A stretch of 64,000 nucleotides of DNA from Planctomycetota bacterium. Lineage in GTDB: Bacteria; Planctomycetota; UBA1135; GCA-002686595. The translations under genes and the position numbers were made by a program. Below are positions 33,347-43,204 of this stretch, piece by piece (the first letter of the stretch is position 1; each line of letters begins with the position of its first letter). The DNA lies in assembly GCA_002686265.1 (NCBI GenBank), contig NZBA01000026.1, positions 42,344 to 106,343 of the forward strand, written 5' to 3'. The notes below the pieces were generated by a model, which did not search any database, had not been told where the DNA came from, and saw nothing but the letters and a program-made list of their open reading frames with translations.

Positions 33347-35866
33347 ATGACCACGGGGAGGCGACGGGTCCGGTGGGCGCTAGCGCTCCTCCTCGCCGGC
33401 TGCGCCAGCGCACCCGAGGGCGCCCCGCCGGTCAGCCCCGCGGCCTCCGTGGCCCTGGCGCGCGTGCGCGACCTGCGACGCCACGGAGCGGGGCCGACCG
33501 ACGCGGCCCTCTGGGACGCCCTGGCCCAGGCGCGCGCCCTGGCTCCCGACTGGACGGCTCCCGAGCGTTTGGCCGACGACCTCCTGCGCGCCGGCCTGCG
33601 CGGCCTGGAGGCCCTCGAAGCCCGGCGCGAGGCCGTCCTCCTGCGGCCCGACGACGCCGGTGCCCGCTATCTCCTGGGGCGCCTGGAGGGTGCGGCGGGG
33701 GCCGAGCAATTCGAGCGCGCTCTGCGCCTGGACCCGGGCCTTGCCTGGGCGATTCACGGGCGCGCCTTCGAGGTGGCGCGCGCCGGGCGCCCGCTGCTCG
33801 CCGCGCGCGTCGAGGAGGCCGCCGTCGCCCGCGCCCGCGATCCCTGGGAACGCGCCTGGTTCTGCCTCAGCCGCGCCCGCTGGCTGTTGCAGGGGGAGCG
33901 CCCGGCGCGGGGCATGAAGCTCCTGCGCGACGCTCTCGAAGACCCCGACCTGCCGCGCTCGGATCTGGAGTGGCTGGCTTATGAGACCGCCCGCCTCGAG
34001 CTCGCCCAACCCCGGCTGGAGGAGGTGCGCACGGGCTTCCGACGCGGGGTCGAGTTGCTACGCGAGGCCGATCTGGGCGACGGCGAGCTCTCCGCATTGG
34101 TGGGCGCCATGTTCGACGGGCCGCTGGGCGTCGAGGGCCGCGACGAGCTCGAGCTGGCCATCGGCGCACGCTCCTCTCCCTTGCGCGAGCGCCTGCGCGC
34201 CTGGCTCCTCCTGTCGCGCTCGGCGCGCGGGCTGGGACGGGCGCTTCTAGCGGACTCGGTTGAGGGGGCGTCCGGGAGATGGCGGAGCCTCTCGCGCTTG
34301 CAGAGCTTCCGCATGGGCGACTGCGCGCCGGCCGTCCTCGAGTGGGCGGCGGACTTGCCCGCCCAAGCACTGGACGGCGAGGGCCGTCCGAGCGAGCCGC
34401 GCCTGGCCGCCCTGGTCGCGGCTGCGCGCGCCTGGGGAGAGGCGAGCGACGAGCTTCGCCCCGGTCTCGCGGGCTCGCTGGGCTCGGCCCTCCTGGCGGC
34501 CGGTTGGTTCGACGAAGCGCGCGAGTTCGCGGAGCACCTCGCGCCCAGCGACGCGGCCGGCGCCCTGGACTTGAACGACCGGGCGGTGGCCGGGTGCGTG
34601 CTGTTGGATGCCCTCGAGGTTGCCCTGACTGGGGAGGCGCTGGGAGGCGAGAGCGAGGACGCCCCGCCGGTCGTGCTGGCACCCGCCCGAGCGCCCCATT
34701 CGGCGCCGAACGGATCCTTGGACGCCATCCTGGTGGGCCTCGCCGGGGCCTTCGCCCAGGCCCACGAGCGCCTGGGTGGCGAGACGGACGCGGCACGGGT
34801 GGCCGAGAGCCTGGCCGCCACGCCGCGCCTGGAATACGGCGCCTTGGCGACCCTCGTCCATCCCGGTCCGCGCTTCTCCGACGGCGACGAACGCGCCGGG
34901 CGCGGGGTGGCGGGAGCGCCGGTCGGGGGGTTGGCAGGTGAGATGGCCGCCATCGGGCGCTTCGCTCTGCTGGGCGAGTTCCTGGGAGGCGGCGGGCCGG
35001 ACGCGACTCTCCTGCGCGTTGCCGCGGTGTGCGAGCGAGCGGGAGAGCACCTCGGCGCTCCCTGGAGCGGGACGGTCGTCTGGTGCGACGGGGTCGACGT
35101 TCCTGGTCGCGCCGCGCGCGGCGGGGCGCGCATCGCCGGGGCGGCGCTGCACGAGGGCTACTGGATAGACCTGGCGGTCGTGCGTCGGGGCGTCGACGCC
35201 TGGGCGCGCCTGGCGCGGCGCTTCGGCCGGCGGGAGGGGCGCGCAGAGCTCGGGGAGCTTCTGGCCGTGCGCGGTTTGAGATTGCGCTCCGATCCCGGAA
35301 GTCGGGCGCGCTCGCGCGAGCGGCGAGCAGCCACCGGCTTGATGAGAGAGGCGTCGCGCGTCCGTTTGTCGGTCATGCGCGAGCGCGCGGCGGGCGCCGC
35401 CCTCTCAGCGCCGAGCCTGACGGAGCTCGCTCGCGTCGTGGCGGTGCACGAGGAGGGGCACCTGTGCGACCGCGAGCGCTTCCTGCCCCTCGGCCGCAAC
35501 CTCGGGCGAATCCTCGGCCTGTTGCTGCGCGGTGGCCTGACGCCCAGGGCACTCCAGCGCCGGCTCGAGCTGCGCGCCGAGCTCGTCGCCCTGTGTTCCG
35601 TGGAGGATCCGCGCCTGCCCCTGGCGGACGTCTTGGCCGCGGCGGAGGGTGGCGTGTACGGTCCATTGCCTCACGGCGAGGCCTACCGCGAGCTGCTCGC
35701 CGACTTCTTGCGCGAGCTCGACGAACGTCGCGAGCGCGATCCCGCCGCCTGGAGCGCCCTCGATCCCTCGCGCACCCTCGTGCACCAGCTGCACCACCTC
35801 GGCCCCGAAGCCGTTCGGACCATTGCCCTCGCCCTCGCCCGCCGAGAGGGCTTGGTGGACGAGTAG
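33347..35866 (+). CDS. TPR lipoprotein with HEEGH metallopeptidase-like motif
   Basis: An 839-residue protein. Signal peptide with lipobox LLLAGC (Cys about residue 19). Residues about 40-330 contain tetratricopeptide-like helical repeats (for example ARYLLGRLEGAAGAEQFERA). Near residue 700 is VAVHEEGHLCDRERF, an HExxH zinc-peptidase-like motif, followed by helices with candidate third ligands (LELRAELVALC; HGEAYRELLADFL). ATG 33347 has AAGGAG 4 bases upstream; an in-frame GTG 36 bases earlier is less likely. Putative surface peptidase or assembly factor, inferred only from the motif. Family not recognised. Confidence 0.65.
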   Translation: MTTGRRRVRWALALLLAGCASAPEGAPPVSPAASVALARVRDLRRHGAGPTDAALWDALAQARALAPDWTAPERLADDLLRAGLRGLEALEARREAVLLRPDDAGARYLLGRLEGAAGAEQFERALRLDPGLAWAIHGRAFEVARAGRPLLAARVEEAAVARARDPWERAWFCLSRARWLLQGERPARGMKLLRDALEDPDLPRSDLEWLAYETARLELAQPRLEEVRTGFRRGVELLREADLGDGELSALVGAMFDGPLGVEGRDELELAIGARSSPLRERLRAWLLLSRSARGLGRALLADSVEGASGRWRSLSRLQSFRMGDCAPAVLEWAADLPAQALDGEGRPSEPRLAALVAAARAWGEASDELRPGLAGSLGSALLAAGWFDEAREFAEHLAPSDAAGALDLNDRAVAGCVLLDALEVALTGEALGGESEDAPPVVLAPARAPHSAPNGSLDAILVGLAGAFAQAHERLGGETDAARVAESLAATPRLEYGALATLVHPGPRFSDGDERAGRGVAGAPVGGLAGEMAAIGRFALLGEFLGGGGPDATLLRVAAVCERAGEHLGAPWSGTVVWCDGVDVPGRAARGGARIAGAALHEGYWIDLAVVRRGVDAWARLARRFGRREGRAELGELLAVRGLRLRSDPGSRARSRERRAATGLMREASRVRLSVMRERAAGAALSAPSLTELARVVAVHEEGHLCDRERFLPLGRNLGRILGLLLRGGLTPRALQRRLELRAELVALCSVEDPRLPLADVLAAAEGGVYGPLPHGEAYRELLADFLRELDERRERDPAAWSALDPSRTLVHQLHHLGPEAVRTIALALARREGLVDE

Positions 35867-35905
35867 CCTCCGGCGCACCTCGCGATCGCCTCGGGCGTGC
35901 TCGGA

Positions 35906-37036
35906 TCAGCGCGGCCCGGCCACGGAGACGACCTCGAGGACCTCGTCCGCGGCGGCGAGGAGCTCCTCGAGGCCTTTCTCGGTGTGGTCGCCCATGTGAC
36001 CGATGCGGAAGGTCTTCCCCTTCAGGTCGCCGTAGCCGTTGGAGATCGAGAAGCCGTGGGCGGCGAGGCCGGAGACGACCGCGCCCACGTCGAGGGAGCC
36101 AGCGTTCACGCAGGAGACCGTGGGGGAGGCGAAGCGTGGTGCGGGGAAGAGCTCCAGGCCGTGGCCGCTCGCCCAGCTCGCCGTGCGCGCCTGCATGCGC
36201 TCGTGGCGTGCGAAGCGCGCGCCCCAGGCGGCGGCGCCGGGGGCGGCGTCCGTCCCCGGCGCCAGGGTCACGCCGGCGCTGATGTCCTCGAGCTGGCGCG
36301 CGAGGCCGTAGTAGAGCGGCGTGCAGGGCGTCGCCGGAGTCTTGCGCGCCGCGTGGCCCTCGAGGATGCGGACCGGGTCGAGGGCCCAGCTGCCCCGTTC
36401 GAGGGCGCGGGCGCCCGCCATGTAGCGATCGGATGCGCAGCAGACGGCGATCCCCGGCGGAAGGGCCAAGGCCTTCTGCACGCCGGCGAAGGCGAAGTCG
36501 ATGCCATGGGCGTCGAAGTCGACCGGCGCGCCGGCGATCAGGCTCACCACGTCCACGAGGAACATCGCCCGGCCGTGCTCGCGCAGGACGTTGGCCAAGG
36601 GCGCGAGGGGCGTGCGCACGCCCGTCGAGGTCTCGTTGGCCACCAGGGTGACCGCATCGAAGGGACCGTCGCGCTCCAATCGCTCGGCCAGCTCCGCCGG
36701 CTCGACCCCCGCGCCCCAGGCGACGTCGAGGCGCTCGACGTCCTTGCCCAGCAGCTCGGCCATCTGGAAGAAGCGGCGGCTGAAGGCGCCGTTCACCACC
36801 GAGAGGACACGCGGGCCGACGCCGCGCAGGGAGGCTTCCATCAGGCCCGAGGCGCTCGTGGAGTGGACGCCGACATGGGCGTCGCTCCCGGCGGAGAGGC
36901 CGAAGGCCCAAGGCAGGTGCGGGTCGAGGCGCTCGATCAACTCGCGCATCTGCGGCGAGCGGTGGCCGATCGCCGCGCGGGCGCACTCGGCGAGGAGTTC
37001 GGGGCGGACTTCGGTCGGGCCGGGGATCCAGAGCAT
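35906..37036 (-). CDS. class V aminotransferase, probable phosphoserine aminotransferase
   Basis: A 376-residue PLP enzyme of the serine-pyruvate/alanine-glyoxylate type. Start MLWIPGPTEVRPELL is typical; the PLP-binding Lys is in FAGVQKALALP (about residue 193), preceded by FLVDVVSLIAG with the cofactor Asp. Its C-terminal region contains KGKTFRIGHMGD. By sequence alone it could be an alanine-glyoxylate or serine-pyruvate transaminase, but it lies 13 bases from a phosphoserine-phosphatase-like gene and close to serA, so it most likely serves as the SerC step (3-phosphohydroxypyruvate to phosphoserine). ATG 37036 chosen; the open frame upstream overlaps the phosphatase gene. Confidence 0.82.
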   Translation of the reverse strand: MLWIPGPTEVRPELLAECARAAIGHRSPQMRELIERLDPHLPWAFGLSAGSDAHVGVHSTSASGLMEASLRGVGPRVLSVVNGAFSRRFFQMAELLGKDVERLDVAWGAGVEPAELAERLERDGPFDAVTLVANETSTGVRTPLAPLANVLREHGRAMFLVDVVSLIAGAPVDFDAHGIDFAFAGVQKALALPPGIAVCCASDRYMAGARALERGSWALDPVRILEGHAARKTPATPCTPLYYGLARQLEDISAGVTLAPGTDAAPGAAAWGARFARHERMQARTASWASGHGLELFPAPRFASPTVSCVNAGSLDVGAVVSGLAAHGFSISNGYGDLKGKTFRIGHMGDHTEKGLEELLAAADEVLEVVSVAGPR

Positions 37037-37049
37037 GGTGGTCGTCTCG

Positions 37050-37787
37050 TCAGGCGTAGCGCTCGATGTCGCGGGTGAAGCTAGCGAACCGCGGCTCTCC
37101 GCGCAGCACGCAAAGCTCGTCATCGCTGAAGAGCAGGGGCGCGAGGGCGGCGAAGTCGGCTTCTGCGCAGGTGACGGCGGCTTCCTCGAAGACCGCCGCG
37201 CGGCGTTCGACGCCTCCGAAGGCCACGAAGCGCGCCGCGGAGCCCGCCGCCTCGAGGTCGGTGACGCCGTCGCCGACGAGGCAGACGGGGCCGGATGCGG
37301 CCTCGGCCGCCAGGGAGGCCACGATCCCGATCTTGCCCCCAGCGCGTGCGAGGGGCGACGTGCGGTCGAAATCGGCGTAGGAGCCGTCGGCGTTGAAGGT
37401 CACGCCCACCGCGAACACATCGGCCTCGGCCAGCCCGAGGTGGCGGCCGAGGCACGCGACCGCGGGCAGCAGGCCGCCCGAGACGATCACCGCTCGCTTA
37501 CCCAGGGTGGCCAGAGCCTCGAGGCAAGGGTGTGCGTTGTGCACCAGCTCCTCCGCGTACCGCTCACCGACCGCGAGCAGGTTTGCGCGGGAGGGCTGCA
37601 CGAGATCGAGACGCCGGCCATACACCTCCTCGAGGGGCAGTGCGCCATCCATCGCGTCGGCGGTCATGCGGGCGATCTCCCCACGCCGCGCTCCGGAGAG
37701 TTCCTCGATGCCCTCGATGCGCGAGAGAGTCGAGTCGCAGTCGAAGACGACCGTACCGTAGGGCGGGGGGGTGTCGGCGAGGCTCAC
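37050..37787 (-). CDS. HAD-family phosphoserine phosphatase-like protein
   Basis: A 245-residue HAD hydrolase. Motif I is VVFDCDSTLSRIEGIEELSG (residues 14-33), where DxDST matches SerB; motif II is VIVSGG (about 99-104); motif III is CLVGDGVTDLEA (about 168-179). The Cys within D-C-D-S-T is a usual SerB variant. The predicted reaction is phosphoserine to serine, the last step of serine synthesis. ATG at 37787. It lies between the aminotransferase and serA on the same strand; a repeat element (37800-37961) is wedged between it and serA, so it may have its own promoter or depend on readthrough. Confidence 0.8.
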   Translation of the reverse strand: MSLADTPPPYGTVVFDCDSTLSRIEGIEELSGARRGEIARMTADAMDGALPLEEVYGRRLDLVQPSRANLLAVGERYAEELVHNAHPCLEALATLGKRAVIVSGGLLPAVACLGRHLGLAEADVFAVGVTFNADGSYADFDRTSPLARAGGKIGIVASLAAEAASGPVCLVGDGVTDLEAAGSAARFVAFGGVERRAAVFEEAAVTCAEADFAALAPLLFSDDELCVLRGEPRFASFTRDIERYA

Positions 37788-37799
37788 GGCGCGCCGACC

Positions 37800-37961
37800 C
37801 TAGCAGCCCGTTGAACAACGTCCTACTGCGACTTTGCCCTCTCCGCCGCTGCGGCGTCGGACTCGTCGATCCGTGCTGCGACGAACAGGTCTTCGTCTCG
37901 CTACGGCCCTACTTCCATGAGCTGCCGGCAGCCAGCAAGGAAGTCGTCAACGGGCTGCTAG
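37800..37961. repeat. interspersed MITE-like repeat, copy A (internally deleted)
   Basis: A 162-bp element with perfect 15-bp terminal inverted repeats: CTAGCAGCCCGTTGA (37800-37814) and TCAACGGGCTGCTAG (37947-37961). The interior is closely similar to copies B (51226-51406) and C (57957-58169), sharing CCCTCTCCGCC, GATCCGTGCT and TCGCTACGGC blocks, but lacks about 51 bp present in copy C. It sits between serA and the serB-like gene; its right end supplies the TAG stop of serA. No coding frame is conserved between copies. Confidence 0.85.
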
Positions 37962-39586
37962 AGCTCGACCAGGCGGACCTCTTCGAGTGATTCGAGCTCG
38001 CCGATCCGCTCCAGGGCCTCGGTGCTCGGGCGCTCGTCCAGGGAGAAGAAGCCCGAGGCCAGAGCGTCGACCCCCAGAGGCGCGGAACCCAGCTCCACTC
38101 GGCGGATGTTGACCCCCGCCTCACCCAGGATCGTCCCGATTCGGCCCACCACACCGGGCCGGTCGCGGTGGACCGTGATCAGCATGGTGCCCGCGGGCTC
38201 GAGGTCGAGGTGAAGGTCGTCCACGCGCACGAGCTTCGGCGTGCGGCCGAAAACCGTGCCGGCGACCACGTGACTCTCCTCGCCGCCGCGGCTCGTGGCG
38301 CGCACCTTGATCATGCCGTTGAAGAACGCGGCGCTCTCCTCGGCGCCCTCCAACAAGCGCACACCCTTCTCCCGCGCGACCAGGGGCGCGTTCACGAAGT
38401 TCACGCCGCGGTCGATGTGGCGCAAGACGCCCACCAGGACCGCCAGAGGTAGGTAGCCTCCGCCCTGGCGCGCGAGCTCGCCACAGAGGGTCACTTCGAT
38501 CTTCCGCGGCGCCTCCTCCAGGCGCTGGGCGAGGAAGCTCCCCGTGCGCTGCGCCAGAAGGACGTAGGGTGCGAGGTGCTCGAGGGTGTCCGCCGAGAGC
38601 GCCGGGGCGTTGACGGCGTTGTGAGCGACGCCGTCGCTGAAGAAGTCGCAGATCTGCGCCGCGATGCCGACGGCCACGTTGTGCTGCGCCTCGCTCGAGG
38701 AGGCGCCGAGGTGCGGCGTCAGGATCACGTCGTCGCGACCCATCAGCGGGTGCTCGGCGCCCGGCGGCTCCTCCGCCAGGACGTCCAGGGCGGCGCCGGC
38801 GATCTGACCGGTCTCCAGGGCCTCCGCCAGAGCCTGCTCGTCGATCAAGCCACCGCGCGCGGCGTTGATCACCCGCGCGCCAGGCTTGATGCGGGCGATC
38901 CGCTCGCGCGAGAGCAGGTTGCGCGTCGAGTCGAGCAAGGGCACGTGCAGGGAGATGAAGTCCGAGGTCTCCAGCAGCTCGTCCAGCTCGATGAGAGCGA
39001 CGCCCTCGACGGGCGAGGCGACGCCGGTGGAGGACAGGTAGGGGTCGTGGGCTACGACCTCCATGCACAGGCCGCGTCCGCGGCGGGCCACGACGCCGCC
39101 GATGCGGCCCAGGCCGACGACGCCCAGACGCTTGCCGGTCAGCTCGCTGCCCAACAGGCCCTTCTTGCTCCAGTGCCCCTCGCCGACCAAGCGGTCGGCG
39201 CGGGGGATGTGGCGCGCCAGGGAGCAGAGCAGGGCAATCGCCAACTCGCCGGTAGTCGTCGTGTTTCCGGTTGGCGTATTCATGACGACCACCCCGCGCT
39301 CGGTGGCCGCGTCGCAATCGACGTTGTCCACGCCGACGCCCGCCCTGCCGACCACGCGCAGTTCCCCGGCGGCTTCCAGAACACGGCGCGTGATGCGCGT
39401 GGCGGAGCGCACGATCAAGGCGTGGACCTCGCCCACGCAGGTGCACAGCTCGTCCTCGTTCATCCCCGTCCGCACGAGCGGCTCGAATCCGCGCGCTGTG
39501 AAGGCCTCCAGGGCAGCGGGAGAGAGGGTGTCGCAGATCAGGATACGGGCCTCGCCCGGTGAGAGCGGCGTGGAAGAAGGTGTCAT
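37958..39586 (-). CDS. serA: D-3-phosphoglycerate dehydrogenase
   Basis: A 542-residue NAD-dependent enzyme for the first step of serine synthesis, of the long (type I) form. The substrate domain contains VGRAGVGVDNVD (about residue 80-91); the nucleotide domain has LGVVGLGRIGGVVA (about 152-165); catalytic residues appear in NAARGGLIDE (Arg), the AEEPP region (Glu) and LTPHLGASS (His, about 295). An allosteric-substrate-binding domain and a C-terminal ACT domain (GTMLITVHRDRPGVVGRIG, about 460-480) indicate serine feedback control. ATG at 39586. The stop codon TAG is part of the terminal repeat of element A. Confidence 0.93.
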   Translation of the reverse strand: MTPSSTPLSPGEARILICDTLSPAALEAFTARGFEPLVRTGMNEDELCTCVGEVHALIVRSATRITRRVLEAAGELRVVGRAGVGVDNVDCDAATERGVVVMNTPTGNTTTTGELAIALLCSLARHIPRADRLVGEGHWSKKGLLGSELTGKRLGVVGLGRIGGVVARRGRGLCMEVVAHDPYLSSTGVASPVEGVALIELDELLETSDFISLHVPLLDSTRNLLSRERIARIKPGARVINAARGGLIDEQALAEALETGQIAGAALDVLAEEPPGAEHPLMGRDDVILTPHLGASSSEAQHNVAVGIAAQICDFFSDGVAHNAVNAPALSADTLEHLAPYVLLAQRTGSFLAQRLEEAPRKIEVTLCGELARQGGGYLPLAVLVGVLRHIDRGVNFVNAPLVAREKGVRLLEGAEESAAFFNGMIKVRATSRGGEESHVVAGTVFGRTPKLVRVDDLHLDLEPAGTMLITVHRDRPGVVGRIGTILGEAGVNIRRVELGSAPLGVDALASGFFSLDERPSTEALERIGELESLEEVRLVEL

Positions 39587-39599
39587 GAGTTCGGTTGGC

Positions 39600-40184
39600 T
39601 CAGCCCCGTAGGGCGGTGCGGACGAGCAGCTCGAGGTCGCCGGCGTCGACCGATTCGGCGGCGCGCTCGACCTGGCGGCGCGCCTCTTTCTCCTTGTAGC
39701 CGACCGAGACCAGAGCGGTGACGGCGTCTTCGAGGTTCGCCTTCAGCTCGTCGCTCGCGGGGGTGGGGGCGGCGCCGAGTTGCGCGTGCAGGCCGGCCGC
39801 CTTGTCCGACAGGTCGAGCAGGATCTGCTCGGCGGTCTTGCGCCCGACGCCCTTGACGCGCGTGAGCTGGGCCGTGTCGCCGCCGACGATGGCCTCGAGT
39901 AGCGGGCCGCGCGAGAGCCCCGAGAGGATTCCCAGGGCCATCTGCGGGCCGACGCCGCGCACGGAGAGCAAGAGCCGGAACAGGTCGCGCGTCTCGCGGT
40001 CGGCGAAGCCGAAGAGCTGGTGGGAATCCTCGCGCACGATCAGGTGCGTCCAGGCTCGCGCGCGCCCGGAGGCGGGGAAGTCGGAGCCCAGGGGTACGCA
40101 GAGGTCGTACCCCACCCCGCCCACATCGAGCACCAGTCGCGTGGGGGTAAGCCCCGCGACGTCTCCTTCGAGGTACTGGTACAC
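39600..40184 (-). CDS. ruvA: Holliday junction branch migration protein RuvA
   Basis: A 194-residue protein that binds Holliday junctions as a tetramer and loads RuvB. N-terminal OB domain (residues 1-63, YQYLEGDV... VLDVGGVGYDL), two helix-hairpin-helix motifs (LLSVRGVGPQMALGILSGL and LTRVKGVGRKTAEQILLDL, about 70-125), an acidic linker, and the C-terminal three-helix domain that contacts RuvB (AVTALVSVGYKEKEARRQV). Length is normal for the family. GTG start at 40184, 13 bases before serA on the same strand. No ruvB or ruvC in the window. Confidence 0.95.
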   Translation of the reverse strand: MYQYLEGDVAGLTPTRLVLDVGGVGYDLCVPLGSDFPASGRARAWTHLIVREDSHQLFGFADRETRDLFRLLLSVRGVGPQMALGILSGLSRGPLLEAIVGGDTAQLTRVKGVGRKTAEQILLDLSDKAAGLHAQLGAAPTPASDELKANLEDAVTALVSVGYKEKEARRQVERAAESVDAGDLELLVRTALRG

Positions 40185-40226
40185 GGCTCCGCCCCATCCG
40201 CGGTCCGCGCCCGGACCGCGCGCGGG

Positions 40227-41612
40227 CTAGATCATCCTGTTCTCGTTCGGCAGCTTCAGGGCCAGCCCGTGCTCGACGAGCTTGTCCTTGAGCTCCTGGA
40301 GCGAGGTGATACCGAAGTTGGGCATTCCCAGGAGCTCCTCCTCGGAGTGCTGGACGACATCGCCGAGGGTCAGGCAGCCGAGGGCCTCGACCGTGCGCCG
40401 GGCGCGGATCGAGAGCTCCAGCTCCGCGATCGAGCGGTTCATGGCTTCGACGTTCTCGCCCGAAGTGTAGCGGCGCCCGGAGTGGGACTCGATGCTGGCC
40501 ACCGCCTCTTCGCGCGCCATCCCCAAGCGCAGGGCCTTGCTGCCCAGGATCTCCTTGATCTCGTTCAGAGAGGTCTCGCCGAAGTTCTTGTAGGTCAACA
40601 GCTCCTGCTCGGTCTTCTTGACCAGGTCCCCGAGGGTCAGGATGTCCATCTTGTTGAGGCAGTTACGCGCCCGCACCGACAGCTCGAAGTCGGTGATCGG
40701 GATGCGCAGGATCTGGTTGAGGCGGTCCTCCTTGCGCTCCAGATCCTCGTCGTAGTACATGTTCATCCCGGCCTTGGCGTCCTCGAGGTAGAGGCGCGCG
40801 CGGCGGTTGGTCGGGCGAAAGCGGGCCACTGTGTCGTAGCAGGTCGCGGCTTCCTGATCGCGACCGAAGTCCTCGTACAGGCAACCGAGATTGAGTAGCA
40901 CGTTGCTGTCGATGGGCCTGATGGCGATCAGGGCCTCGTAAGCCCCGAGGGCCTCCTCGTCCAGGCCCCAGCGCTCAGACAGGTGCGCCAGGCGGAACAG
41001 GTTGCGCCGGTGCGTTGGGTCGATCCCGCGCGCGGCGGAGTAGTGGTCGATGGCCGTTTCCCAGTCGCGACGGAGCTCGGCGATGCGCCCCTGGACGTAG
41101 AACCCGTCGGCGCTGGTCATGAAACTCTCGGGTGCCTCGGCGCAACTCGCCTCCGCGGCCTCCGCGGCCCGCTCGTGGTCGCCCGTCTCGGCAAGGGTCG
41201 CCTCGAGCCGCGCCTCGATCCAGCCGGCGCGGGGGCGGGGCTCGTCGGCGTAGGCTTGGGAGAGCCGCTGGAACACGGGCACCGCCTCAGCCGGACGCCC
41301 GAGGGACATCAGGGCGTTGGCGTGGGTGAAGGAGGCCACGTCGTCCGTCGAGTGTCCTTCGAGCATCTCGACCGCTTCGTCGTAGCGTCCGACCATCCAC
41401 AGGCCCAGGCCTCGGCGTCGCCCTTCCTCGCCCTCGCGCCCGAGGGCGTCGATCTGCAGGCCGAAGGAGTCCAGGGAGCGGCGGGTCTGGAACACGGTCC
41501 CGCGCGCGGCCTGCAGGGAGGCGAAGCTGGGGATGGGATCGTTGCACAGGTCCACCGGGTCGGCGGTGTCTGTGCTCGGACTCACGGCGGGATCTTGCGT
41601 CTCTTGACTCAT
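40227..41612 (-). CDS. TPR protein with two RNA polymerase alpha C-terminal domains
   Basis: A 461-residue protein. Residues about 40-285 carry TPR-like repeats (LGLWMVGRYDEAVEML; FYVQGRIAELRRDWETAIDHY; LGCLYEDFGRDQEAATCY). Two alphaCTD modules follow, at about 300-365 and 390-450. In the first, FELSVRARNCLNKM keeps the residues equivalent to E. coli alpha R265 and N268, and NFGETSLNEIKE keeps G296 and S299. In the second the Arg is kept but Asn is replaced by Arg. The real alpha subunit is far shorter and has no TPRs, so this is a separate protein that may bind DNA like an UP-element reader or interact with transcription factors. Such proteins are seen in planctomycetes. ATG 41612. Confidence 0.85.
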   Translation of the reverse strand: MSQETQDPAVSPSTDTADPVDLCNDPIPSFASLQAARGTVFQTRRSLDSFGLQIDALGREGEEGRRRGLGLWMVGRYDEAVEMLEGHSTDDVASFTHANALMSLGRPAEAVPVFQRLSQAYADEPRPRAGWIEARLEATLAETGDHERAAEAAEASCAEAPESFMTSADGFYVQGRIAELRRDWETAIDHYSAARGIDPTHRRNLFRLAHLSERWGLDEEALGAYEALIAIRPIDSNVLLNLGCLYEDFGRDQEAATCYDTVARFRPTNRRARLYLEDAKAGMNMYYDEDLERKEDRLNQILRIPITDFELSVRARNCLNKMDILTLGDLVKKTEQELLTYKNFGETSLNEIKEILGSKALRLGMAREEAVASIESHSGRRYTSGENVEAMNRSIAELELSIRARRTVEALGCLTLGDVVQHSEEELLGMPNFGITSLQELKDKLVEHGLALKLPNENRMI

Positions 41613-41832
41613 GGCGGAATCGAAGCGTGGGCGGACCACGAAAGGACCTCGGGGAGGGCGCGGGTGCGCGCCTGGGATCCCCGGCGTTCAGGCAGCGAGA
41701 TGATAGGGCGGCGGCGGGGCCGGAGTCAACCTGACGCGGCGGGAGGGATTCCCGGCACGGAGGGAGCTTCACCCGCGGGCGGGGAGTACCTTCGCCTCAC
41801 GAGTACGGGCACGAGCACCAGGGAGGGACGAG

Positions 41833-43128
<1,296 letters not shown>

Positions 43129-43204
43129 ACGGGCGCGCGGCGGCGCAGGAGTTGAAGACAACCGGGTGGGGCGCCTGCCGGCGGCCTGCTAGAGTCTGCA
43201 GACC

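Noticed and set aside
43150..43200. Promoter for ffh from TTGAAG and TAGAGT
   Set aside because: The spacer is about 32 bases, too long for a sigma70 promoter.
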